A stretch of DNA of 64,000 nt, from assembly GCA_000733355.1 (NCBI GenBank), contig JNVV01000011.1, positions 300,679 to 364,678 of the forward strand, read 5' to 3'. A program made the position numbers and the translations under genes. The notes beneath the pieces were generated by a model. The model searched no databases. It was given only the letters and a program-made list of their open reading frames with translations, and had not been told where the DNA came from. The stretch is from Falciphora oryzae (Eukaryota > Ascomycota > Sordariomycetes > Magnaporthales > Magnaporthaceae). Position 1 is the first letter of the stretch. Each line of letters begins with the position of its first letter. Below, in pieces: positions 35,681 to 47,200 of the stretch.

Positions 35681-35906
35681 TTTTGCGAGATGTGATGTAT
35701 TCGTCGGCTGGGACTCGTACGGGTATTTGGTGATGCAGGAGGGGGGAAGATTGACGCGGAGTGCGATGGACGGCGACAAATGGATTTTGGGGGGTTTTCC
35801 AGGTCGGCGGCAAATTGTGTGCGTCTGGGTTGCCGAAGGCTCATCGGAGGGCCTGAGCGGGTTTACTTCGGTAACAGACTGTGGCGGATGTGGTGTGGCT
35901 CTCGGT

Positions 35907-35912
35907 CACGTG
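35907..35912. promoter_or_regulatory. CACGTG palindrome upstream of eS30
   Basis: A perfect E-box (bHLH, Cbf1-type site) about 230 bases before the eS30 start codon. The assignment to eS30 rests only on distance. Confidence 0.35.
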
Positions 35913-35985
35913 GTTTGTGTTTCCACCAGGTTATCTATTAGCGCCAAACAAGGCGACAGCCAGCCAATCAACCAACAGAATTTAC

Positions 35986-35993
35986 TGACGTCA
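35986..35993. promoter_or_regulatory. TGACGTCA palindrome upstream of eS30
   Basis: A perfect CRE-type octamer about 305 bases before the eS30 start codon; bZIP factors of the ATF/CREB type bind such sites. A CCAAT box lies about 20 bases nearer the gene. Confidence 0.35.
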
Positions 35994-37312
35994 CTTCATT
36001 GCTTGATTGCACCGGAGGCTCTTGAAGGCACATGATGTTGGCAGGTTGAATAGACCAACAACACAGATTTAGGCGTCGCTAGTGGCTCTCGGCAATAAAT
36101 GGGCGGTGTCGTTTCCTGGATGCGGAGGGATATCTACGAGGGAGATAGCATCGGCTTTTCTCTCATGTTCTCGCTGCACCAAAAGACAGTCGCCCAGCTC
36201 ACAAGGAACATGTCCTTCCTAGACGGGCTAGGTTGGCGATTTGATATCATGGGGCCAGCGAGAGTCAGACACACCGACAAGACAGACGTAATGGCAGCGA
36301 CGAGAAGCAGGCGAATCGAGGAGCGGTATGGTGTGCCTCTTGCTCGACAAAGACAAAAATTTCATCATTCAGCGTTATCGCAATCAAACCCAGACCCTGC
36401 CGTGTCACGCCTCGCCATCACCGGAGCCTTGTCGCGGGGGAAGCCTTGTTGGGCGCTTGGCTGGATGCCGGGAACCGGGGGAGTGGTGCTTATATAACGG
36501 CTTTTAGTGCCACAGGGAACCTCTGGTCGGCACAGTCGGACAGTGGTCACGCGGGCAAAATGGCGGGGATTTGGCGGGTAGCGCACACCGATGCCGGGGC
36601 GGTCACGTCAGACCGCTGTCACCCTGCGCAGCGTCGTGCCAGGCAGGAGGCGGAGTCAGTCATCCCGTCTCAAGCAGAGACCAGAGGAGGAACGGCGAGG
36701 CAACAGACCGAATAGCGAGCCCCTTTTTCTTTTTCGCTATCAGCGCGTGGCGGTTTCGCGCGAGTAGGAAGCCGCTGTTTCCCTGTCGTGTCGCGTGCTC
36801 CTTTTGCAAGTTTTGTTCTTTTTCTTGTTGGCTGTGCCCCAGTTTTTGATCTTGGTTTTCTTGTCGTTCTTTCCATCCCGCATTTTCCGCGATCCCAAGC
36901 CAACCGAGGCGGGGGGCACTGATCGAGGTGTGACACCGACGGCGCTGTTCTAATCCCAACCCCGGTCTCAATCCGTCGGCTGCAATCCCAAGACCGCGAC
37001 CCCTTCAGACGATTCGACTCCCGACTCGGCCGCAGCCAGACGAAGCTGATTGCATGCAAGGCTAAACTCTATATACTCCCGCCCGCGAACTCTAATCCGC
37101 CCAGCCGCGGTCGCATCCCTCTGGTGTGTTCAGTGGCTGCGAGGCCAGGCCGAGGCCGCCTTCAATTCCAGCACAGATAGGGGCGTGCGCGCGTGCGTGC
37201 GGTCCAGACGTGCATCTGGTCGCGGCGCCGTGCTCCCGCGAGCAAGGCTGGCAGCCAGCCAGCCACCTACCTGCAGGTACCACAGCGCCCACCACCTGCC
37301 TGCCGACCGGCA

Positions 37313-39505
37313 ATGGCGAGCCCACCGGCCCCGGCCGCGGCCTCAGCGTCGCCGCCCGACGCCCAGGCCGACGCTCTGCTTCAGCGCCGCCAGCGATCCC
37401 TCTCCACGAGTTCCTCCTCCTCCGCCGCCCCTTCGACGCTCGGCCCCCTTTCCTCCGCCGCGTCCTCGGTCCGCTCCCTCTCGCCGCTCGGCCGCCCCGG
37501 CGGCCGCTGGTTCCGCCGCCGCCGGAGCGGTCGCGGCAGAAACACCGCCGTCGCCGCCCGCGCCCGCAGCGTCGCCTTCGCCTCGGCCATCCTGTCGGCC
37601 CTCTGCGCCGGCTCCATCACCGTCTTCTCGCTCTACGGCCATATCTTCCAGTCGCGCCTGCGCTACACCCAGTTCGAGGTCAATGGCGTCGCCATCGCCG
37701 GCTCCGTGTCCTCGTACCTTCCCGTGCCCCTGCTGGGCTACCTCTGCGACCGCATCGGGCCCGCCCCGCTCTCGCTCGCCTCGGCCGGCATCTTTGCTAC
37801 CGGCTACTCCCTCGCCGCCGCCGTCTTTGCCCACGTCGACGATGCCGTCCGCAGCGGCCGCCCACCCCACAACAGCCTCCGGAACGGCACCGCGACCGGC
37901 GGGCCCATATCATATGCGCTCATGGTCGCCGCTTTCGTCTGCATAGGCGTCGGCACCGCTAGCATGTACCTCAGCGCCGTGGCCACCTGCGCAAAAAGTG
38001 AGTCATGATGGCGACAGGTTTACCCGTCAGATACGGAACGAACCGTATACACATACTTTGTATGCAAAACATGTCACTGACAGTTTCACCCAACAGATTT
38101 TGGAACGGGCAAGCACCGAGGCCTCGCCCTCGCCATGCCCATCGCCGCCTTCGGGCTCAGCGGCATGTGGCAGAGCCAGTTCGGCAGCCGCGTGCTGTAC
38201 GAGCGCCTTGCCGACGGCACCCATGGCGACGTAGACGTGTTCCGCTTTTTCCTCTTCTTAGCCGTTGTGCTCGCAGTCGCCGGCGTCATCGGCTTCTTCT
38301 GCCTCCGCATAGTAGATGAGGACGAGCTGATCGACGAGGCCGTCGAAGAGCTCGAACGGAGCGGCCTGCTGACCAACAGCGCCCTCTTCACCCCGGGTGG
38401 CGGTAGGATCGCTGCCAGTGCCGGTGGTTACGGGACCATGGGTACCGTCATAGAGAGATCCAACCCCTTCGATGACGCCGCTTACGGGGCTGCCGGCGTC
38501 AGCGACGACGTCAACAGCTCTAGCGACGACACCGCTGTCAACCCCGGCGGCAGCACCCGCGCTCTCGATCCGTCGTTTAAGGGCCCGGACGAGGAAGCGG
38601 CCCTCCTGGCCGGCGAGCACGAGGTCGAAGACATCCAGGCGAAGAAGAAGGAGTGGGTGCTCAACGCCGAGACGCGCCGGTTCCTGACGGACCACACCAT
38701 GTGGCTGTTCGCCGCCAGCTTCTTCTTCATGGTCGGACCCGGCGAGGCCTTCATCAACAACATGGGCACCGTCATCAAGACGCTGTACCCGCCCGTGGCC
38801 CAGGGCGGCGCCGGGCGGCCGCTGACGACGGCCGCGACTCATGTCTCAATCGTCGGCGTCACCAGCACCATCGCCCGCCTGGCCACGGGCACACTGACGG
38901 ACCTGCTGGCGCCCAGCCCGGGGAGCCGCCACATCCAGCTCACGGGCTCCCAGATCCTCGAGCGCCACCCGGCGTCGTCGTCGGGGTGGTTCTCGCGCAG
39001 GCCGTCTATCTCGCGCGTCAGCTTCCTCCTGTTCTCGGCCGCGCTCCTCTCGGCCGGCCTGGCGACGCTGGCCTCGGGGGTGGCGCAGGGGCACGGCGAG
39101 CGCTTCTGGATCGTGTCCAGCCTGGTCGGGGCCGGGTACGGCGCCGTCTTCAGCCTGACGCCCATCATCATCACCGTGATCTGGGGCGTCGAGAACTTTG
39201 CGACCAACTGGGGCATCATCGCGACCATGCCCGCCCTGGGCGCCACCATGTGGGGGCTCATCTACTCGGCCGTCTACCAGGCTGGCGCGTCGGCGGCCGC
39301 CCGCAGCAGAAGTGCTCACCCTGCGCCGCAACAGCCCGGCAGCTCTGGCGGTAGCGGAGATGGCGGCGACATCTTTTGCTACGGCACCGTATGCTATGCC
39401 AGCACATTCTGGGCCATGTCGGCGAGTGTCTGGGTCGCATGTGCCTTGGTTGTCATTGCCTGGAAGGGCAGGAACGGCTGGGCACAGCGGGGTATCGTGA
39501 TCTGA
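37313..39505 (+). CDS. MCH1: MCH1-type major facilitator transporter
   Basis: A polytopic membrane transporter of the major facilitator superfamily, similar to fungal MCH1, whose substrate is not established. Two exons, 37313-37997 and 38097-39505 (intron 99 bp), encode 697 residues. A long S, A and R-rich cytoplasmic N terminus (1 to about 85) precedes the first helix. Diagnostic MCH1-like segments include LCAGSITVFSLYGHIFQSRLRYTQ (begun near residue 95), YLPVPLLGYLCDRIGPAPLS, and MYLSAVATCAKNFGTGKHRG across the splice, then LAMPIAAFGLSGMWQSQFGS. A large hydrophilic loop follows the sixth helix (about residues 320-440). The second half includes VGPGEAFINNMGTVIKTLYP and a final helix near WAMSASVWVACALVVIAW. 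About twelve membrane segments are evident. The start ATG lies in CAATGG context; no in-frame upstream ATG is needed. Confidence 0.87.
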
Positions 39506-39659
39506 GCCTTGTGATGCGCTCCGTATTACACTCCTTTTGGAGGGTTGCTTGTATTTATTTACGCTCGTTACTTTGTTATCTATCTTCTTGGATGCTTTTC
39601 ATCTCTTATCTGTATCCTTTTATCTGTATCCTTTTTGTCTGCTGTCTCTTTTCCTGCTT

Positions 39660-39702
<43 letters not shown>

Positions 39703-41654
39703 ATCCTTCTCCTCACAATTGCTTTTGGCGTTTCCGGCATGGCCTACATTTTACCGAGTTAGCTTATTTCAGCATAGAATACCTAGTTTGTCCATTTTCC
39801 TCGCCCAGCAGCTGTGGCAGTATATCGTGATAGAAATCTTCGAGGCACATAACATAACAAACATCTTGGCTCTTGCATCCCTGCGCCTTCTTCCTGCGTG
39901 TCTCCCGCGATCGGTTGGCTGCTGCTGCGACTGCCATGTACAACCGCTTCCAAGAAGTCTGATCCGCAGTGATGTTGAGAGAGCGGCACGATGTTCCCCT
40001 CGCTTCGCAATAACAACAGGCGTTTGCGGCCACGGACCCCCCGTAGGGTCCCATCACACAAGTCAGCCAACATCATACAGTCAGCACCAGAGGCAGGTAG
40101 TCAGGCATGTGGCTGTCACAAGAGGCGAGCTGCCAGACGCACACGCTCCTTCTTTTTTTTTTTTTTTTTTCCTTCGCTCGGACCCGGTTGTCTGTCATTG
40201 TCTCCTGGACGCGGCCTCCCGGGCCCCTTCGGCTCCGTTCACCACCGAACAGGCGCTAGCTATTGTTTTGTGTCTGCCTGGAAGGCCCCTTTTTTTCCGT
40301 TTGTCTCCCCCTCAATTTTTTTTTTCTCGCGTCTGTTACCCCCGTCCCTTGTCTACCATGGGATCTGCGATGAACATGGACGCTTTCTGAACGGTCCAAG
40401 TCCGACCGAAAGAGCGCTGATTGGTCGTGGCCCGGATGGATGTCACACAAAACGCCCCGGTAGCGCATTACGTACGCGAACGACACATCCCTTCCCAACT
40501 CCCTCCATTGTACATGTGTATTCCTGAGGCTAAATAAATAAAAAATGAGCGATGATACTCTACGGTCCCGGGACATCGGTACTTGGGAAGAAGAAAAAAA
40601 CAAAGGGATGTGAATGGACGCCGGGCGCTCTGCCCAGCTGACCTACATGCGAAGCCAGACATGCAGCTCGGAAAGAAAAAAAAAGAAAGAAAAAAAAATA
40701 AGTAAGTTTCGAGGAGGTTGATATTAGGAAAAGGAACTTCCCGGACGCCAATGTGGAGGAGGCGCCAGAGTTTTTACTTATGCTGCTGCTGCCCATGGCG
40801 ATCCCCAGCTATGACGATGGCCTCTATTTTTGGATAGGGCGCACACACACACACACCGGCAAGCACGGCATTTCTCGTAGGGCCTAGCTGTACTAGTCTA
40901 GGTAAAGCCGTTTCCAAGGCGGAACCTGCTACACACCGTGCACACACATCCCTCCATGAAATGCGGTTGAACTAAACAAATGTCGAGCTAAACAAGCCTC
41001 GATGATGGCGAAACAGCTTTGCATGAACGGCAACGGAGGAGAGGAAAGAGGGGGCGTGCAAGGCTCCTTAGTACAAAACGCTAAAAAGTACCATGCAGCA
41101 GCTCTTGGGGAGATGGTGGCGGTTCTCTTGTTTTTTTTTTTTTTTCGTTTGTTTTCGGGACCGGGTTTCTGGGCGCCCGGTGACTAAACTAGTCTACGGA
41201 CGTATAAACATCGTCATGGGCTAGCAGTGAAAATGGCGACGGGTAGCAGCTCGAGCGAGCATGTTTACCGATGTGGAATCCGACGCTCAACGGCAAGTCT
41301 GTCGGGGCAGTCGGCAGTCGTTGTTCTGTGTGGCCTGGCGGAATGAACCCGAGTCCCTTTCTGGAGAATGAACTTGGACATATCGTCTCCAACATTGCGT
41401 GTGATATAGCATACAAGGCAGCATTGCGACATTCACAAGACCGTGCTACCTCGTTACCATCTGGGGTATTTCAAAACAGAGTGTAATTACCAGCTATATG
41501 CCATCAATCCTAGCATATGGATCTACCTATTTATACAAGGCAGCATGAGTGACATGATATCAGTTGAGGTTGGTCTTTTCCAACAACATAAAAAGGTACA
41601 CTTTATCCGAATATAAAGAACATGTGAGACAGAAATAAGGAGTCATCTCCAAGC
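39506..41654. other. intergenic between convergent genes
   Basis: About 2.1 kb of 3' flanks. It contains a long CT dinucleotide repeat, a poly-T run at about 40151-40170 and AATAAATAAA near 40515. I see no coding region. Confidence 0.6.
39660..39698. repeat. CT dinucleotide microsatellite
   Basis: About nineteen uninterrupted CT units, 155 bases after the stop of the transporter gene, so probably within its 3' untranslated region. Confidence 0.95.
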
Positions 41655-44264
41655 CTACCAGACCATGAAATCTGACGCCTTGTGCTTGGTGACAACCTCC
41701 AACCTGCCAGTCCAGTGCTTCCCCGCCGCCCTGGCAAGTTGGCGGAACCGCCTCAGCTGTGCCACCACGTCGTGCATTCGCCGCAGGTCCTTGCGGCGGG
41801 GGATCCTTCCATCGCTCACGCCGGACCAGATCATGGCCTCCCAGGCCCAGTGGAAGATGTACACGCCCGATGGCACGCCGGCCGCGACCTGGGACGGCGT
41901 CGCGGGACCCACCCCGACATAGCCGGCGCGGAGGGAGGGAAACTCCCGTAGCAGGCTCACGTACTCGTTGACTGCCGGGTGCGGGGACACGACCGCTGCC
42001 CCGGGCCCTATCCACACGTGCACTGCCTTCTCCTGGAACTCGTTCCATATGACCGTTCGCAGCACGTATTCCCCGCTCCCGTCCGGTGCGACGAAGATAT
42101 CCCCTCGCATCGGTGATCCCCTGACGGTTCCTGTTGTCACATTCGATGCTTCACCTCCCTCCACACCTCCTTGACGACCACCTTGTGGCTGAGGCGACGA
42201 CGATGCCGCCGTCTCTGGCCTCCACTCTTCGAAAAAGGAAAAGCCGGCCGGCGGCACATCCATCGACATCCCCTCAAGATCGTCAACAAGCGTGGCCTCA
42301 TCCCCATCATCCGGGTACGAGTCAGCCTCGCAGATCAGATCCGGCTCAAACTCCAACCGGAGACGCCGCAGCCCCACGAGTAGGGTCGGACTCCTACGGG
42401 AGGCCGGCAGCGCCGTCGCTGTCTCCAGAATTGCACGCTCCTGCTCGTACGCCAGCTCCACGAAGCGCGTCAACTTCCGGATCAGGCGGCCCGTGGAGCG
42501 ACGTGGCAGGTTCGTCAGCGTCAGCGACGTCAGCCTGGGATTCATGTCGGGCGCGAAGGCACCGGTAGGCGTGTCCGCAAGCTCAACCCCTGGGAGCAGC
42601 AGCTCTTCGGCAACCCAGGTGTCCGCAAGAAACGGTGACGCCTGCTCCAGCGATAAGAGAGTGGGTACCTGCGTCACAAGCGAATGGTGCACACGCAAGC
42701 TTCGCAGGCAAGATGAGATCACCGGCCGCAGCAGATGGGAGCCCCCGATGAAACCACAGATCCTCGTGGTAGGCGAGAGCCACCCGGCCAAGAGCTCAGC
42801 AGGCGGCGGCCTCATCATCAGCATGTCGCAATCGAGGTGCTCGAAGGCACCATACGACATCCGAATCGCCTTTTGCAGGCCATTCAGCGAGATCCTGTTG
42901 CCATCAACTGTGAGGTGGCTCAGCCCCAGAAACCCCTGACAGGGGCGGGAGGCTAGGACATTAGCCACCAGAGTACCAATGGGGTCACCGCCAAGACCTC
43001 GCGATAGATCGTGAATGAGGTCATCAGGCCCATCGCCCAGGACAGGGGCCGTGCCATCCGGTCGCTGCGTCGTGGCCGGTTCATCCCCCTGGGCTTCATA
43101 TGTTGGTGCATCCGCAAAGTGTCTATCCGGGTGGCTGTGTGTGGCACTGTGGTCCGACTCGGTGATGACTGCATAGGGGCCGTATTCGTTCAAAGCAGTG
43201 TTGGGGGTCACTAGGAGCTTCCCCTCCACGGAGAAGCGCGCGTCTGATTGGAATGAGCGAAATGGGAGGCAGCACGCAAGCAGCCCTTGGAGGCCATCCT
43301 CCGTCAAGTGGTTCTCGCCCAGGTCCAGGCTCCAAAGCTGGCGCATGAAACGGGTGCCGAGCACGACGGCCATATCGTCCTGCAGCTCACGGCCCCGAAC
43401 TTTGAGCACCCTGAGGCCCGGCAGCGTGAGAGGCCCGATTGCCCGTCGGCCCAAGGCAGCCCTCAAGGAGCCAGGGAGATACGAGATGTCAAGATAGACC
43501 AGACTTTTCATGTAGTCGGACGCAAGGTACGTGGCTTGCAGCTCAGCGCTGCGGCCGGCAATGCTCAGAAGCAGAGGCCGCTGCTGGCCCCGGTCCTGCT
43601 GTCCGCCCTGGGGTGGTGCCCGGGCCAGAGCACCAGGGTCAAAGACGGGGTGTGAATCGAGCAGCAGGCAGCGCAGCGCTGGGAACAGCGTGTGGCACCG
43701 CCGAAGCGTGTCGTTGAGCGCATCCACGACCTCGTTCGTCAGGAAGTCGGCGGTGGCGCCGCCGAAATTCCTGAAGTCCAGCGTGAGCACGAGGGCGCGC
43801 GTCGAGACCCTGCCGATCCTCACGGACCGGCTGATGAACCGGTGCAGATACCAGTGTAGTTCTTGACCGGTGTGATACAGGTTGTGAGCACACAATAGTC
43901 AACAACGAAAGGGATCTGACAGCTTCGGGGCGCCAGGGTAGTGGTGGTCTGGGCGAGAACAAAACAAACGGCGTATGCACAAGGACGGGACAGCGAGGCG
44001 TCAGGGGCAAGGATAGGCAGCGGAGCGACGGGCATGCGCAGAGGAAATCCATTCCTCACCGTCGGTACGGTCCAGCCCCAGGAGCTGGATAGTACGTAGA
44101 GGGTCATTCCAGAGCCGGGCGGCGAAGTGGCCATACAGCCTCGACGAAACCAGACAGAGGCTGGTGTAAGCACTGACTGGCACGTAGGGGGCGACGACGG
44201 CCCAGCAATCGATCATGGCCGTGGCATCGCCGTAGGATGGTAGCTCCCACACGCCGTGCGCCAT
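41655..44264 (-). CDS. F-box-like / leucine-rich-repeat-like protein, function unknown
   Basis: Two exons, 44264-44060 and 43861-41655 (intron 198 bp, GTGAGG donor, AAG acceptor), encode 803 residues. The N terminus has an F-box-like stretch, MIDCWAVVAPYVPVSAYTSL then CLVSSRLYGHFAARLWNDPL, followed by ELHWYLHRFISRSVR across the splice. The body carries irregular leucine-rich segments typical of RNI-like repeats, for example LVYLDISYLPGSLRAAL, LPGLRVLKVRGREL, LWSLDLGENHLTEDGLQGLL, LSHLTVDGNRISLNGLQ and LTSLTLTNLP. The C-terminal part (EWRPETAAS onward) ends with a region rich in charged and aromatic residues. If the F-box is real it would recruit SCF ubiquitin ligase, but the motif is weak. 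The splice is phase-consistent, but the acceptor is not CAG. I do not recognise a named orthologue. Confidence 0.8.
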
Positions 44265-47200
44265 CGTCTCAACCGTGGTTTGTTTTCGGAAGCCCCGACA
44301 GGACCTCTCCTTTGAAGGAGCTCGGTGCCGAAGCAGCAGAAGGGGACCCCTGACGGCGCGACAGGGCGTGGATGCAGCCGGCTGGTGTGCGATGGGGCCC
44401 GCGGCGATGGCCGACCTGCGCCCGTGGGCTCTGATGCGATGATGCGCTGCCCCCGCAGGCTCGGAAGGCCAGGTGCCCGGCTCTTGGCGAGGCCTGGTTG
44501 CAGGAGGCCTGGTCGACAGAAGGTCTGGTTGAGAGGAGGGATCAAGTGTGATTGCCTTGTGCGCGACCAGAGTCTCGGTAGTCGACGAAACTAGGATTTA
44601 CGATGCAAGGCCCCATGTCGGATGGGAACGAAGTGGTCCAAGGGCGGTCGCGATCACGAGCCCGGCGCCACAGCTGTCGTTGGCGGAAAATGTGGCAAAC
44701 CAGCCTGGTCGCGTTACCATGGAGGAGGCTAGCGCCAGCCTAAAGGTGGGGGCGGCGCTCGCTGAGGGGCTGGCACACTGGCTCAGGGTTGCTGATGGAG
44801 GTGGTTCGTGCTTCTGTGCTTTCCCGCTGATTGATGTCAACGGGGAAGCCACCAACACCCCCGACCCCGCTCTAGCTCACCGGGTTCGCAGAAGACAGTC
44901 CGGAAGGAGCCAACGACCTCCCACCCACCCCGATGCGATTACCTGTGCTCAGCGCAAACCCAAGCCTCGCGATTGCTATTCATGGCCGACCGCGTATGCG
45001 CGGCCTTTCTTCGCATCTTCTCTGCCATGCCAAACAACCCCTGTCCCCTGCGCGGGTGGAGGGATGCTGCTGGCTGGCTGTGTGCTAAACCTGCTCGGTC
45101 GGGCGGCTGGTGATCCAATGGCAGCACGCGGATTTCCTCGAGGGGGTTGGAACGGCTCCCCACCAACACCCGTCGTCTCGCCGTCCACGGCGCTTGCCCG
45201 ATGCAGACCAGACCCCACCCGTCGCCCCCATCGCGCGGGCAACCTACGGGTCAATGCTTACCACCAACAATCCCGGCCAGGGCCACCAGAAACGGACACC
45301 AGCTCAACTCCAACTGATGCCTGCGCCCAGGTACGCGGAACCGGGATTCGGCACAGCACAAGGACGGCGACCGTCCCAGCCACCTGCGACCCACGCTGGT
45401 TCCACGTTGGAGACCACCTCATCGGGAAGACATATCTGATAGCTCCATGGCACGGACGGGTCTCAAATGAAGGGGCGGAAAGGCTTCCGTGCCCGCAAAC
45501 CGCGCTTACGCTTGCTTTCTTTTTTCATTTCCTGCGTGCCTGCCCATCCGCACGCGCCAATGCGCCTGTGAGGCGATTAAAACCCTTGTGTGGAAATCAG
45601 GGTGTAGTGCCAAGGCTGTCCGTCTGATGTCTGCCAAGAGCAGATTCTCCCAGCTGGATGAGTCCGAAAACCAGGCGGTATCCACTAGCGGCATAACAGC
45701 CCTATCAGACGGCAGCTAGCGTAGCACACGCACAGCTATCCCAGAGAAGCTAGACTGGGCTGGCATGGGCAAAGCGCAGATCGCCATGTGAATGTGAAAA
45801 TAAAAACAGTAGGTAAATAAACAAACTGAAAGAAAGCGACTAGGCTCAGGCTTGGTTGACAGGCACGCCGGTCTCCTCCCCCACTTGCACAACCACCCCA
45901 AACAAGCCCACCCAAAATACGAATCTGCCAGAGGATATCTAACCATAACCGGGGACCATCCCCCACACACCAGAAGGATGGTCAAGAACAACCCGAGAGC
46001 CAAACATGCTGCTTGGGCGCTGAGGGCACTCCCCAACCAACCACCTGCCACTTTCCCCCGTCCCCTCCAACCCCACTTACATGCTTCATCCAGATTGCCT
46101 GCCATCCACGGATGGGCAACCCCGGTAGGCATCTTTTGGTCGCGCTGTACCGTGCAACAGCCTCGATAAGACTAAGGTAGGTAGTGGCGCTGGGAACGGC
46201 CCCATTCCTATTGGCTATCGAGGAGCAAAAAGCCCGGCAAGTTCGTTGCGAGCGCATGATCTACGATGGAGTGGACCGTACAAGTCCGTTGGGCTTGTTC
46301 TGTTTCAGTTGGATACATGGTGCTCTGCCTACCTAGGTACCTACCTACCTGGTGGGTGCCCGGCTCCAAAGCACAATCCTCGTAGCAGATGGGGAAATGT
46401 CACAAATACGACATTCCTAGCCAGGGTATTCCAAGAAAATAGCATCCCCAGGGTCTCGTCGACCCAATGCCATCACCTGCCTGACCCCTTGCCCGGCCTG
46501 AAAAGCGGTCTTCGGGGAAGGGCAGGGGGCTGGGCAGATGCCTCCTTGCGCACGGAGTCTCCCGCGCCGTCAGCAGGACTTTTCCCCGACTTTCCAGTCG
46601 CCTTCGTGCGCCGTGCTATCTCCTCCGAAACCTCAGCACTTCGAGGACCATATCTCCCTCGCGTCTCACAGGACCCACAGGTCATGTATGTAGGTGCTTT
46701 GATCAACACAACATTGGACACCGTGGGGCCTCTGCCCTGCAGCCGCGGCCCTCTCAATCTCTCGGCCCCCACAGCAAGAGACCGGACCTCCAGCTGCGGG
46801 TTGGTTTCACCCCGGCAGGCGCGCAACTTTTGCGGCAGCCGATGGGGCACATAAGAGAAGGCTACGAGCTGCCAAAGGAGGACAGGACAGCCTCGACGCG
46901 CAACAGCCTGGCCCGTCTCCAACATGCAGTCCTCCGCATACAATGACGCCTGCTTATCCGGCGGTATAAATAGAGGGGGAACGGGGATCCCGATCCAGAG
47001 CCTGATGTAACCCTCGATGCGAGCCTGGGCGGCATCGGCACTGTATGCGTGCGGCACGGGCATGGAAGAGCATTGTGACGTTCTAGGAATCTTTCAGCTG
47101 TGCTGCACGCTCAGGGCCCTGTACCAGGTCGGTCGATTTGTCCAAGATTGCCAGGCCAGGTCTCGTGTGGTTACGCAGGACAGATTGACAGGTCTCAGAT

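Larger units (their letters stand above)
35681..37312. other. divergent promoter region (eS30 / MCH1)
   Basis: About 1.6 kb holding the E-box and CRE-like sites listed separately, a CCAAT box near 35964 and a CT-rich stretch near 36720-36850. An open frame at 36099-36497 (+) has no recognisable feature and is not accepted. Confidence 0.6.

Noticed and set aside
36099..36497. 132-codon open frame in the eS30/MCH1 promoter region
   Set aside because: No homology-like motif, signal peptide or splice partner, and its location is promoter-like.
37126..37962. Long open frames in two other frames over the first MCH1 exon
   Set aside because: Arg/Pro-rich shadows caused by high GC; the frame from 37313 gives membrane helices and joins the second exon in phase.
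44719..45627. 302-codon open frame on the + strand with good ATG context
   Set aside because: Composition is P, R, T and A rich with no domain, signal or membrane pattern, and it resembles GC-driven open frames elsewhere in the non-coding stretches. It remains the longest such frame in the 44-52 kb stretch.
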